From: Escallonia rubra
Lineage: Eukaryota > Streptophyta > Magnoliopsida > Escalloniales > Escalloniaceae
Reading direction: 5' to 3'
Assembly (NCBI GenBank): GCA_033065855.1
Contig: JAVXUO010002562.1
Span: 62,001 to 126,000 of the forward strand
Length of the DNA: 64,000 bases
Position 1 is the stretch's first letter; every line of letters begins with the position of its first letter. The notes under the pieces are model-generated. The model searched no databases and had not been told where the DNA came from. It was given only the letters and a program-made list of their open reading frames with translations. Made by a program: the position numbers and the translations under genes. This document shows positions 24,501 through 36,352 of the stretch, piece after piece.

Positions 24501-27500
24501 ATAAAAGCTGCAAGAGTAATAAGAAATTCAAAAACAAAGAAGAGCAAAGGATATGCATTTATCCAATATGCAGTTCTTGAGCAAACCAAGCATGCTCTTT
24601 CTGAGTTGAAGGATGGAGTTGAGGTTTAAACTGATGACTTTTGGATATCAGTGCAAAAACAAAGATATTGTTAGCAATAGAAATACAGGGTCATGTTATC
24701 TTTTTTGTAGTAACACACTCTTTCCTTTTGGTAAGGTGAGGGGCAAGCATGCTACTGTATCAGCAAGCCAGGACAATGACACGCTGTATGTGGGGAATAT
24801 ATGCAAAACATGGACAAAAGAGCTTGTAAGTTTTCTCATCTACCTTTTCCTTTTGTGTTAAATATTCGGATTGATGACTTTCGGTAGCTTCCATATTTTG
24901 CATTTTGTTTATGTTTTCTTTTGTATACTGTAGGGAGGGGACATTCTTCTTATAGCAAATCTTTAACTGCAGCATTGATGACCCAAAGCTACATTTTTCC
25001 TTTTTCTATTTCCCCTTTTAGGTGTTGGAGACATTGAAGCGCTACGGAATTGAACATATTGAGGAGATACATTTGCCACGTGATCCCAAAAATGAAGGGA
25101 AAATTAGAGGTTTTGCTCATCTAGAGTTCAGCACCCACTCTGATGCGATGGCAGCATTTCAAAGACTAAGAAAGCCCGATGCTGATTTTGGACGTGATAG
25201 AAGTGCTAAGGTTGCTTTTACACAAACCCCTATGCAACCTAATGAGGAAGTTTTGGCTCAGGTTAGGAGTCCAATTTTGAACCTTGCTTAAAAATGCTGT
25301 CATTGTCAAATATAGAACTGTTAAATATATTGCTTGGTGATCCATTACATAAAAATTGGCCTGCTTTTGAAGGGGGAAGAGGAGGGGTGGGAGGGGGGGG
25401 GGGGGGGTGGGGGGTGTTGCAAATGAAGAATGTCTGATGTTCAAGGCACAACTTTTCTTGTTGACATGACCCAAAAAAGGAGCACACATAAAAAACCTGG
25501 ATGGATTGCACATCCTGTTTTTCTTTTTTGTTCCCATGTAAAGGTGGGAGATAATTCCTAAAGTGTTATACACAAACTAAATGGGAATTTGTACACCATT
25601 TAGAGGAGTATCAAACAGATTATTTTGCAGATATCATGAAGTATTATGGCTTGTTCTGCAAGATAGTTGAGTTTTTCTGGATCCTGTCCTACGTCTGCCT
25701 TTAGCTCCGCCTAGGTCCTGTACACTTTTGACCTCACACGTCTCTATCTTATTGGCATACATTGCAAATTGTTTGGAGGTGCTGTGCTCTCTTGCTGGAA
25801 GATGGTGCTTCCAGTAACCGTAACAGATGTGTTCTACATCTGTTGAACAGATCAATGCAAAAGCTGTTGGAGTTCCAGAACTTATTCGGAATAAGATATT
25901 TACATCGATATTATCCTTTTGTAGGTTAAAAGGGTGTATATCGAAGGCCTGACTGACGCTTGGAGTGAAGAAAAATTGAAAGAGATCTGTTTACAATATG
26001 GTGAAATTGAAAAGGTTAGCTTATCTAAGAGTCTAGTCACCAAGAGGAATGCTTTTGGGTTTGTCACTTTTACTTCTCGAGAAAGTGCTCTAGCTTGCGT
26101 GGAGGGAATCAATAACACTAAGATTGGAGAAGGAGAAGTCAAGGTAAAAAGTTGGTTGCTGATTTTTTTCCTTCTTTTAGTTTCGTTTATATGTTAGTTT
26201 TTCCATTATATAGCATTATTGCAGTGCTAAGACCGTAATTTGGCACAGATCAATGCCAGCATCGCAAAGCCTCAAAGTAAGGGACGACTGCAGAAGCAGG
26301 GTTTTCGCGGGGGATTCAAGGTTCAAAAAAATAGTGAGACGTCCGCACTTAAAGAAGGGGGTGAAAAAGCTAATCAAGCTGAATTATCAAAGACGAAAGC
26401 TCATCTGACGTCACCAATAGAAAAAAAGGGAAAGGCAGTGGGTAAAAAAAAGCAGAAGTCTCTACCTCAGTCAAAAGCTACTGATGAGGGTAAGCCTAGT
26501 AAATCTCATCGTGGCACTGATGGTCAGAGGGTTAGAACAGCATCAAAGTTGGGAAGAACAAAACGCAAAAGGAAGAATTTACCTTCAAAAGTGGAAGGTT
26601 CTGCAAATAGGGGCAATGAACAAGGGCACGGTAGAAGGCCATCGAAAAAGCCACGAGGTATATGTGGAGTTGGTGTTTCAATATTACAGTTCCTTCACCT
26701 TCTTTGCGCTTGTATTTGGGAAACTTAGCGTGTCCCTGAATATGTAGGTGATACGCAAGGAAGGCAGAAGAATAATTTCAGGACTGTAAAGATAGATCGT
26801 CACTACAGAAAAGGGCCAGAACTTGGTGCAGGTTCTGCCTCATATAGAAATTCATATGCACCGGTATATGCTGCATCAACCAGTCATTATGTGGGTCATG
26901 CTCATGGTGCAATCTCTTCTTCCAAAAGGCACTACACAGATATGGTAATATGGATTTATTTGCAGTCATGATTAACGTTAAGCCACTTGCTTTTTTAATG
27001 ATGTGAATTGTGCTTTCCAGGAACCTCATGCTGGATATCTTGAACCTGTGGTTAGGAAGCAAGTGCGACTTTATTCAGAATATCTTGAACCTGCTGTTGG
27101 TTCACAAGTTCAGCCTCGTTCAGTATACGTTGAACCTGCTTCTCGAACACAAGGCGGGCTTTATGCAGAATACCATCACCCTTCTGTTGGAACACATGGC
27201 CAACCTCATGCTAGGTACCTTGAACCTACTGTTGAAGCACAAAGTCAATCTCATGGTAGATATCTTGAAGTTGAACCGCCAGTTGGAAGACAAGGTCAAC
27301 CACATGCAGGATACATTCAACCTACAATTATAAGACATGGTTATGATCCATACGACCCTCGTCTTAGAAGGTCCTCTACCTTCACGCATCTTTGAATTAG
27401 GAGTTAGCGACTTAGCGTCATTTTCTCTGATCTTATCATGAACACTTCTGTTGCCACAGGGCTGGTGGACATGATATCCAAGGCAGCAGTGGCCCTGGTT

Positions 27501-28712
27501 ATGGAGGTAATATGTTTGAATCTTTCTCTCTTCCTCCATCCCCCCTGCCCCACTCTCTCTGGCTTGAAATATGGATACAAGTGAGAGTTAAAATCCAGCA
27601 TTGAAATGACATTAAGCGTGTTTTTTCTCGACCTCTTCACGATTTCGTATAGTACTTTAGTCTATAGTTCCTTTTGAAAATCCTTCCCTGATAATCGATG
27701 AAGCTTACTCGTAAACAATGTTCGAGACAGTGAGAAGGTACATTACAGAGGAGGTTTTCAGCCTCAACCAACATGCTTGTTTTCATCATCTACTATCTGC
27801 AGTAGTCCTTAGCACTAAACAATTTGGTGATCATGCACATACATAAATTAATTTTTCTGAAGTTGTAGAACATGCTGTAAATGTTTGGTGGACATCCAAA
27901 ATCTGCCTGAATGCTTAGTAGTATGAATCTACGGAGTGAGATGTTTAGTCTTGGACAAGTAACTTTTGATGGTGTCATGCTGGAGTCGTGCTTCTTTTTG
28001 TGGTGGTGTCTGTTTCCCAAAATTGTTTGGAGGTAATGAATTGGACCGCGTTGCTAGTGGCATTGACTTGCTTTGGTGATTTGTGCTTTTACTGTAGGTC
28101 TGGCTCTTCCACCTTATCATGTCCCTAACAACACGAGATACGCTGGATATGAGGTATATTAGCGTGTGTTTGTGGTGTTGTGAAACAGTGCAAGTATAGA
28201 AAACTCCCAAAACAATCTTAGGCAAAAGATTCGCAGATAATGATTTTGTTTTTGCTTTGGACCCTTAATATACGCAACTTGGCACACTTACAATCCGAAG
28301 GTTATCTGTCCTACTTTTCTAAAGTCTACACTTTGAAATTTAACGGGCATGGGTTCAGCGAGGGACACATGTGGAATTTCACAAGTGGCGTCTTCCATTA
28401 CCTCTCTACCCTCTCAATTGTCTCCAATTCTGTGTTACTCCATTTTATGACAAATAGTGCCATGTTCATTTCTGTGCCTCATTGTCGTCCATATGTGATG
28501 TTCACAATCTCCGGTGTGTGATTCGACTTAAATGTTAACTTTCCATTCTCAGGAAAAAATAAGAAAGAGAAATTTTATTCATGAGTTCAGTTCGTTTACT
28601 TGAAGATTAAAGTCAATCTTTTTTTTTTTTCTCACTTGCTTACTATTACCTCCAGGTCGCCAGCGCTGGTGATTATTATCAAAGTGGTGGAGCGTACCTC
28701 CCTCGAACTTGA
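21506..28712 (+). CDS. Three-RRM RNA-binding protein, hnRNP R/Q-like, 826 aa, 11 exons
   Basis: Exons: 21506-21911, 24214-24623, 24736-24825, 25022-25261, 25925-26143, 26249-26657, 26748-26944, 27021-27370, 27460-27506, 28098-28153 and 28656-28712. All have GT-AG borders and join in frame (2481 nt). The N-terminus is basic (MPPRKSTRAKKPTPKG), then an acidic stretch (about 161-195). RRM1 has LFVGRL (208-213) and KGYAFIQY (247-254). RRM2 has LYVGNI (289-294) and RGFAHLEF (331-338). RRM3 has VYIEGL (386-391) and NAFGFVTF (424-431). A Lys/Arg-rich region follows, then six ~15-residue repeats (665-756) and a Gly/Tyr-rich tail. The plan matches Arabidopsis At2g44710 (about 809 residues) and the wider LIF2/hnRNP R/Q group. 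It likely binds RNA in the nucleus; targets are unknown. The 2.3 kb first intron holds no clear gene. A G-rich homopolymer lies in the fourth intron (about 25389-25421). Confidence 0.88.
27042..27317 (+). repeat. Six in-frame 45 bp repeats (15-residue EP..V..Q....Y. units) in exon 8 of the RRM gene
   Basis: Units are EPVVRKQVRLYSEYL, EPAVGSQVQPRSVYV, EPASRTQGGLYAEYH, HPSVGTHGQPHARYL, a 17-residue unit beginning EPTVEAQSQSHGRYL with two extra residues, and EPPVGRQGQPHAGYI. A half unit (EPHAGYL) precedes and QPTIIRHGYDPYDP follows. The invariant features are [E/H]P at the start, Gln/His at position 7 and Tyr at position 14. The DNA copies are diverged, so the array is not recent. Confidence 0.9.
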
Positions 28713-29267
28713 AGGGTGTACCCTAAGTGGTTGCTAAACATGGGTTTCATGCAATGGTGTAGGGTAATTAATTTGATCCCCATGGTTGGTATCCACCATA
28801 CATTTAATGTAATTGTAAAAGTCAGTTCTAGTTTTGGTTATGATATGCCATGACTTTGCTTTTCGTTTTAAGTTACAAATGTAAAGCCAAAAATGGCTCA
28901 CAACTGAAAATCATGTATTAATTACTTTATCAATGTCATTATTTCATTTATAAAAAAAAAAGGAAACTCTAACCGAAGACCTCAAAGATGTACTTCAAAA
29001 CTTTACCACATGAAATTATTAAAGGCTGAGATACAAAACAAGGTTGTAATTTAAACATAAGTGACAAACAAAACACATCAAAATATTAACCAAAGTGAGG
29101 ACCGTATCCTTTTTTTTATTTTTTTCTTTTGGTGCTTTGTCATTGAAAATGGTGAACGGATTCTAAACTTTCATCACTTGTGAGCGGCGGATTTTCACGA
29201 GCATCTACTTCTGAAAGAGCAATAGATGGATTGGTGAGGACCGTATCTTCACAACTAAAAAGTCTAA
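28713..29267. other. 3' UTR of the RRM gene and spacer
   Basis: Probable 3' UTR and polyadenylation region (to about 28960, where A-rich sequence occurs), then spacer without a supported feature. Confidence 0.45.
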
Positions 29268-29545
29268 GGTAATGTTTGAAAACACTTACAATTTTGATTT
29301 TTCTGTTTTCAAAAAAATAAAAATCAGTTTAGTTTTTTTTTTTTTAACAAAAACAAATGGGTGTTTGATTATCCAGTTTTTATTTTGAATTTTTTCTTTG
29401 GTGGTGGGGCGTGGCAGTGGTGGTGGTCTCAAAATAAAAATAAAAACTCAAAACTCCAAATAAGAGTTTTCAAAAACAGTTCTGTTTAAAAAACTGATTT
29501 TTAAAACTGAAAAAAAAAAAACGATAAACTCTTTGTCAAACGCGT
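29268..29545. mobile_element. MITE related in architecture to the element at 7266-7777
   Basis: Starts GGTAATGTTTGAAAAC after TAA (29265-29267) and ends near CTTTGTCAAACGCG, with A/T-rich 'aaaaactg/cagtttt' arms pairing across it. A short GGTGGTGGGGCGTGGCAGTG core sits in the middle. This is the same plan as the 512 bp element at 7266: fold-back A/T arms around a GGTGG/CCACC core, but with a much smaller core. The exact 3' border is uncertain. Confidence 0.45.
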
Positions 29546-30483
29546 TTATTTTCTCCATAAAAAAACACTTCCCCATTATTATGGCCTAGTGCCCCGGACA
29601 TTCATACACTACGTTATGATCGAAAGCCCAACATATGTATTAACAATAGAATAGTATTGTGCTAGAGGCTATTGTCACCTCTAATATAAAAATAACTTCC
29701 TTCTTTCTCGCTATTAATCATAATTTGTCCATAATATATAGTTTTAACAACAAAAAATATATTAAAAAAAAAGCACGTAAAAGAGTAAAAATGGTACTAT
29801 TCCAATACAACTAAATTTCACTTCTTAATAGTTAAATCTTAATTTTATTAGAGTCAATGACTTCCGCTACTTTATAAATTAGGGGTGCAAACATCCTCTA
29901 AAAAAAGTTAGATTCTTAGTAGAGCAATAGTAATAAGTATATATGTGTTTTCGTTTATCTTTATCCAATTTTGCGCTTTTTTTTAAAAAAAAGTTGATTA
30001 TAACAATATTTATCAATAATAAATAGGAGATAAAGACAGATAATTGATAAACCAAACCAACCTCTGCCAGTCCAATCCTACGATGCATACCTACCAACAT
30101 AACACATGTCTCGCCTCTGTCACGTGCGGCATCCTCCTTACTGGAACACCCACGTGCGCCATTGCGCGTGATGAGCACTGCATGCCGCGCCCAAAGATCT
30201 CGGTTAGAGTAGGCATATGCCAAACGTAAATACCCCCAAAGCCACATGCAGAATACCGAGTAGAGAGACCCAATCATGAATAAACTAATCTCTCTCGGGA
30301 CTTTCTTAACCTAAAGTTCAATTCTCGTTCTCAAACCATGACCGATATGAGCTCGAGTACCACCGGACACCGCAGCAACCGGAGGTACCCGAATTAACTG
30401 TTTTCAAAATAGAGGCTATTGATCTCAACGGTTTCTTTTCCCGCCGTTGCGTAACCGCCATACGGCGCCGTTTCGAGTGATAT
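29546..30483. other. Spacer upstream of FKBP53-like gene
   Basis: AT-rich until about 30050. It then contains two CACGTG-core motifs near 30121 and 30152 and becomes less AT-rich toward the FKBP53-like promoter. No gene is supported. Confidence 0.4.
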
Positions 30484-30577
30484 CACGTGCTTTCCACGAG
30501 CCGGAAGTTCCCCTAACCTAAATTAGAACGAGCAAGGGTTTAAAGCCCCAAAATGCCCGAATGACCGTTTAGGGTTT
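30484..30577 (+). promoter_or_regulatory. Promoter/leader motifs of the FKBP53-like gene: G-box and telo-box
   Basis: A CACGTG G-box lies at 30484-30489, and the telo-box in reverse orientation (TTAGGGTTT) at 30569-30577, 30 bp before the ATG at 30607. The telo-box is frequent in nucleolar and ribosome-related plant genes, consistent with the predicted product. No TATA box is evident. Motif presence is direct; function is inferred. Confidence 0.5.
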
Positions 30578-30606
30578 TGGAGAAAAAGCTGCCACCCACC
30601 TGAAAA

Positions 30607-33600
30607 ATGGCCTTCTGGGGTTGGATTCCGATTTTTCTAATTTTCTTCTATTAACTGACAAATCAAACACAAAGGTTTTTGCTTCCATCACTCTATCAGA
30701 TTTTTGTGTAAATTTGTCTTGTGATTTTTCCCGCAGGAATTGAAGTAAAATCGGGCAAAACCTACACTCATCACTTTGACAGCGAGCGAGGAAGGCTTCA
30801 CATATCTCAGGTTTGTTCATTTACTATCCTTTTTTAAAAAAAAATCTTTGAACTGGGTTTTATGTATATAGAGGTGTTGGGGTTCTTTGGTTATTTCTAG
30901 TTGATTTTTTTTGGTATATATGATAGCAGGATTAAGATTAACTGGGTGTTTCGTAGCATCCAAACCTTTTTCTTGAAATTTCTTGATATTTGTTCTATGT
31001 ATCTCTGGCGTTTTGGGGGCTTTGGTTTATGTCTAGGTATATATTGATTCTTGAAAATATAAAAATTAAGGTCAGTTGCGTGTTTTTGTATCATTCATAG
31101 GATGTGAGGCTGGAAGTATTATGCTTTATTTTGGATTTAAAATATGTCGAGGTTTAAATTTTCGGTTGTCTCGAGGTAATCTTTAAATTTAACTTCTCAG
31201 AGTTAAGGTCAATTGGGTGTTTTATACTGTTCAAGGTATATAGTACGTGGGGCTGGGAGTAGTATGCTTTTCCGTCTATCTTCGTTTGAAATTTCTTGAA
31301 TTGGGTTTATCTCAAGGTTTTAGGGTTTTGGGGTATGTATAGATGAGTTTTTGTCTCTTTGGTCAATTGGGTGTTTTATATCATTGAAGGTTACAGGATG
31401 TGGCCTTGGAAGTACCCCTTTAGGTCATTGTGGTTTATGTGAAATCAACCAGCAGTCTTACTGCATTGATTTTAGGAGTATATTAGACATACATATACAT
31501 CTCTCTAGTTACAACTAGATGTCTAGAACTTTTCAAATTTAGTGTGTTGCGTTATTCATGATGTATATGTTGCATCGTCGCACCAGTTTTTTGTGTGATT
31601 GTTGTAACTGGTGCTGATTCTGTTGATATATTTTAGAAGTTATTCTGCAATGGTTCTGATGAGGGTTTCGGGGTTTCTGACTTTGGACCGGTCAAAATTG
31701 TTTTAAATTCATGATTCAGGCAACACTGGGCGCTGGTTCGTATACAAAGAAGAGCATAGTTCAATGTGTTGTGGGAGATAAGAAGCCAATTTATTTATGT
31801 TCCTTGCTTCCAGAGAAACAAGAAACTTGTCCACTGAATCTTGATTTTGAGGAGGATGATGAAGTCAGATTTTCAGTTATTGGCCCCAATAGCATTCATC
31901 TCTCTGGTTTCTTTTACGGTGAAAGTCAGGATGACACTGGAACGGACTTTGGGTCGTATCCTTTTTGGTTTTATTGTTCACTTTTGACAGTTTGCTGCTT
32001 ATCATATCATCAAATTAAGCTGAATAAAATAAGCATGTTTGCATTAGGTATGTTTTAATGCTATTACAGCTTTCCTTCACTGCGATATGAAGTGATTCAT
32101 ATGGGGAAGAGTCTGAAGATTTTTCCAGTAGTGAATCTGAAGAGTATGACACTAATGATGACGAAGATGGATATATTGTGGAAGAAGATAGCATGTTCCC
32201 TAGTTCACGCGCTCCTAACAGTGGAGGTATAAATTTTTGGGTTTTCCACGTATTTTCGGAGAAACTGATGATTTTGAGCGAGATGCAGAACCTTGTGATT
32301 TACATATGACTATAAGGTCTTCCACTATGCTGGTTTCATTTGCCTGCATGGTGCATTCATTCTAAGTGTTTTTAGTACTTCCTCTGTTGCGTGTTTTATG
32401 CTCCCTTTGACTTCTTGCCAATTTATAGGTCTGATTTCGAACATGTCAACATTAATTGAACTCAAATAGCTGTTATCGATCAAACATATAAACAAGTCAA
32501 ACTAGCGCTACATCAATTAAAAGTGGATAGATGTTCAAATTCTATGATAGGAATTTGCAAAAAGTCAGAGGGGCCAATATTATGAAATTGAATTATGTAT
32601 ACTTTACTTGCTCAATTAGCAGACAGTGCGTGATAAAAATAATTTTAGTTTATAAGGAAAAGGGAAAATTTTACTTACCATGCAATGGTGGGAACTTGGA
32701 ACCTTGTAGTATGCGGTAAAACTATCACGATCAGGAGTTTTGAATAAATTAAGAATGTACTACGTAGCTTTGATTCTTCACAATTTTGTGGTTATGATCT
32801 TGCCCCATATGTTTCCTCCATGCATCTGATTATTCAGATGTTTGTTTTAATACAACTTAATTGACTTCTGACATTCTTCCTTAAAAAGAGTTTTCTTGTT
32901 TTATGTCAGTGAGAATTGAGGAGATACGTGATGATGAGAAACCTGCGATTGGGGGCAGTATGTCTAAACGGCCAAAGAAGAAGGATACTGCATTAAGCGT
33001 GTCTGATGACGGGGAGAATTCTCGGAAGCAAATTATGGTCAGTGGAAGCAGTGCCCCAGTCTTTGAGAGTGAAGACGAAGATGGTTTCCCTTTATCTCCC
33101 CCTGATAAGACACATGTCGAGGTTTTGAATACAAAGGAAAAAGCTGGAGAAGTTATAGAGAAGAGGTCGGGCAAGAAAAAGAAGGTAGATGATGATCCTG
33201 GGCACGGCAAAAGCGGAAAAAGAAAGATTGATGCTATCATCCAAGACGGTGACCAAGCAAGGTGGGAAGTTTTTTTATGCTGGTATAAAATGCTGAATTA
33301 TGTGCTAGGGTTTCATTTAAGTTTTACTTACTGGTATCTCTTGCATATTTGCAACTGACTAGATCAGCCTTAAGTACTTATACCTTCAGCTTTTTTTACT
33401 TCGCTTTCTGGCCCTTACAGGAACGGGGAAACAGGCGGGCTCGATTCTTCAGTTCCGCTTACTGAAGTGGTGCCTCAAAGTGATCTTAAGCATACAAAGA
33501 AGAATAAGAAGAAGAAAGAAAAGGCTACAGCCGAAAAAGCACATGATGCTGGTAGTGATGGCAAGACTCTACAGACTGAGAAGGCAACTACCAAGGACAT

Positions 33601-35537
33601 GGACAAGCCTGTTGCAGTTAGGAATGAAAGCGATCAGAAGCCAACCAGTGAGAGGTGAGTTCTGCTATCTCCTCCTACTTGTTAAATATTGGAATATCAA
33701 TTAATAGTATTAGGGTTGGCAGGTGTTCTCAGTTGTTCTAGCTTGGGTCATATTAGAATTGTGCAGCTAACTTTAGTAATTTCAAGCACTCGCCTTCTGT
33801 GTAGCGGGTTGTTAAGAGAAACACTCGAAGTTTTAGTCACTTGCTCCACCCTCTCCTCAGTTCGTCTGCTGAGTGTTAGAGATCAAGCAATGATTTAGTT
33901 TAGGAGTAGGTGACAGAATTACCTCCTATCTTGTTACCTTGCAAGCATTTGTTTTTTCCTGCAATACACGATAAGAGTGATGGAATGCAGCGGGTTACTT
34001 TGTTTGAATAGCTTTGTTGGCCAGGTTTGACCTTTATTTTATTGGGCATTTTTGCCAGTAACATGTAGCTTTATCTATTTGCAAGAGCCCCGACTTTGAT
34101 GCTGATGTTAATTGCTTCAGGATGATTGAAAAAAAGAACAAGAAAAAAAGCAAGAAGCACGAAACTCCAGTGGATGCAGATAAGAAGCAAACTGTTGGAG
34201 AGAAGAACCTTTCCACTGAGGAAGAGGAGAAAGCTGAAGCCACGCCATTTCAAGTCAGGTCTTTACCAAATGGATTAGTCATTGAGGAGTTGGTAATGGG
34301 TAGACCAGATGGGAAGAAAGCTTCACCTGGGAAAAAGGTGACGCAGTTTATGCAATCTAGCAATTTACAGTGCGTTCTAATTTGCTATTTAACTGTCCTA
34401 GATTTTTTTCCCCCCTTAGACCTATATGACTTTATTTTTTCCACAAATCCAGTGTGCTGTCTAAATTAGCGAGAAACTATTTTTGTACTTTTCTCAGGTC
34501 AGCGTCCATTATATTGGCAAGCTGAAGAAAAATGGTAAAATATTCGACTCAAATATTGGCAGAGCACCTTTCGAATTCCGCTTAGGTACTATTATATTAC
34601 GACAAACCTGCACCATCCTATGATTCCTTCTCGTGTTGAACACTGTTCTATTTTTTCATATAGGTATTGGTAAGGTCATAAAGGGGTGGGACGTCGGGGT
34701 TAACGGTAATTATACTCTTCTTGATTTGTCTTACTATTACCTTATCTATGTGCAAAGAATTAATACTGACATATCGGTGAATGCCATCATCAGGCATGCG
34801 TATCGGGGACAAAAGAAGACTCACAATTCCACCAGCAATGGGGTACGCTCTCTCTCTCTCTCTCTCTCCTTCCCTCCTTAGCTGGTGATCCGGGCTGTTT
34901 CCCTCTCGACGATGAAGCTTATCCCCCATCGTCTCACTGGCCGACCTTGACCCCTGTTATTTTGAGGTCATATCTAGTATTCAGAGTTTGCCTCGATTTG
35001 GTACCGCTCTCGCGGCCCGCACCGAAACAGTGCTTTACCCCTAGATGTCCAGTCAACTGCTGCGCCTCAACGCATTTAGGGGAGAATTAGCTAGTTCTGG
35101 GTCCGAGTGGCACTTCACCCCTAACCACTACTCATCCGCTAATTCTTCAACCTCAGTTGGTTCGGACCTCCACTTAGTTTCACCCAAGCTTCATCCCTCT
35201 CACAAATTACTAGTGAAGTGAACCAAGGAATCTGGCCCCTTAAACTACTGGTAATATGATACCGATCTCTTGAGCAGACATCAGAGAAGGAAATCTCCTT
35301 CCTTCATGGGGTGGAACATGTTCTAGGATTGACCAAGCAGGAAGGACATTACTGGGTTAAGCAAATGCTCTCACTAATGCGTGTCTCTGAGCAAATACTC
35401 TCACTATGTGTATATGCATATCATTCTAATCCCTTTTTTCTGTTCTATAATGCAGTTATGGAGCTGGAGGTGCTCCTGGGGCCATACCACCAAATGCATG
35501 GTTGGTTTTTGATGTTGAGTTGGTAAATGTAAGTTAG
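30607..35537 (+). CDS. FKBP53: FKBP53-type histone chaperone/peptidyl-prolyl isomerase (nucleoplasmin + FKBP), 506 aa
   Basis: Exons: 30607-30619, 30737-30810, 31720-31955, 32093-32226, 32910-33261, 33421-33654, 34121-34337, 34498-34585, 34664-34705, 34794-34842 and 35456-35537, in phase throughout (1521 nt). The N-terminus (MAFWGIEVKSGKTY, then QATLGAGSYTKKSIVQC, then LNLDFEEDDEV and NSIHLSGFF) is the plant nucleoplasmin-like fold. Acidic and then Lys-rich linkers follow (about 108-390). The FKBP domain spans about 393-506: FDSNIG, GKVIKGWDVGVNGMRIGDKR, IPPAMGYGAGG and WLVFDVELVNV. In Arabidopsis, FKBP53 (477 residues) is a nucleolar histone chaperone that represses rDNA. Here the linkers are slightly longer. 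The coding part of exon 1 is only 13 nt. The last intron has taken in plastid rDNA (34876-35195) without disturbing the splice sites. Confidence 0.92.
34876..35195 (-). other. Nuclear-integrated chloroplast DNA (NUPT): 23S rRNA fragment
   Basis: On the minus strand this ~320 bp segment reads as the internal part of plastid 23S rRNA: CACCAGCTAAGG at one end in complement, GGTAAAGCACTGTTTCGGTG, GGGCCGCGAGAGCGGTACC, GCGTTGAGGCGCAGCAGTTG and CTAAGTGGAGGTCCGAACC. It begins right after a (CT)n microsatellite and stops abruptly at 'aagcttcat|ccctc'. From memory of the plastid sequence, the part corresponding to 34876-35055 looks nearly intact, while 35056-35160 carries many substitutions. It is a fragment and not a working rRNA gene, and it lies in the last intron of the FKBP53-like gene. 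Confidence 0.9.
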
Positions 35538-36014
35538 CATGTGAGACGATTTATAAACATATGGTGAACTTTGGCACCACAATTTTGGGTTTTGAGTTAT
35601 AGATTATGTCTCCTTCGTATGATCATACGAGCATGAAAAATTTTGAGTTGGCTGGCTGGAAGTGGTTTCTTCACAATTTTTTGTTTCAAATGCTAAATTA
35701 TGATTTTTTGTGCTTGCGCTTATCTTTTGAATGAGGCAAAAAAAACCCAGCCGAAACGAACTACGGTTGGTCATATTACCATATTTGAACAAATAAATAC
35801 GAAGGTAACGTGAATTAAACGCATGAATGTAAACCCCTAATTGCACTGCCTTCTGCCACCATGGTGATTGGCTGTTAGATGGAATTACAAGTTTACCTTG
35901 TAAAACCGAGCAACCACCAATGAGGCTTTAGCAACGTAGTGGGTCACAAAGGAAGATTTTTACAGGGCACTCCTTTTAGGAAAAGTTTCCTACTTGATGT
36001 ATATTCAGAGAACG
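35538..36014. other. 3' UTR of FKBP53-like gene and intergenic
   Basis: Presumed 3' UTR followed by short spacer; no other feature seen. Confidence 0.4.
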
Positions 36015-36198
36015 ATAGCGTTTAATGTCATCTTTATATCTGTAATATAGTTACTCTGGCCGGGACGGCTTGTATAACATTTTACTGATAATATATTTCT
36101 CCTCTTAAGAAAAAGTTAATAGCGTTTAATGTCATCTTTATATCTGTAATATAGGACGGCTTGTATAACATTTTACTGATAATATATTTCTCCTCTTA
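36015..36198. repeat. Recent tandem duplication, 94 bp and 80 bp copies
   Basis: ATAGCGTTTAATGTCATCTT through CTCCTCTTAA occurs at 36015-36108 and 36119-36198 with essentially identical sequence. The first copy has 14 extra bases (TTACTCTGGCCGGG) that the second lacks. Near-identity indicates a young duplication. Confidence 0.85.
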
Positions 36199-36352
36199 AC
36201 AAAAAAAAAAGATAAATTGGTCAGAAAAAGTTAAGCATGAGAGGAACATTTCTTTTCCCTGGTTCTGACCTCCGTTGTAAATATTTTCTTGAATCAATCC
36301 GCACTTCACAGTTAAGATCCTTCGTTGTTGCACGGAAATATTACGAACTTGA

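Noticed and set aside
34876..35195. A functional rRNA gene
   Set aside because: It is a ~320 bp internal piece of plastid 23S rRNA with substitutions, inside an intron.
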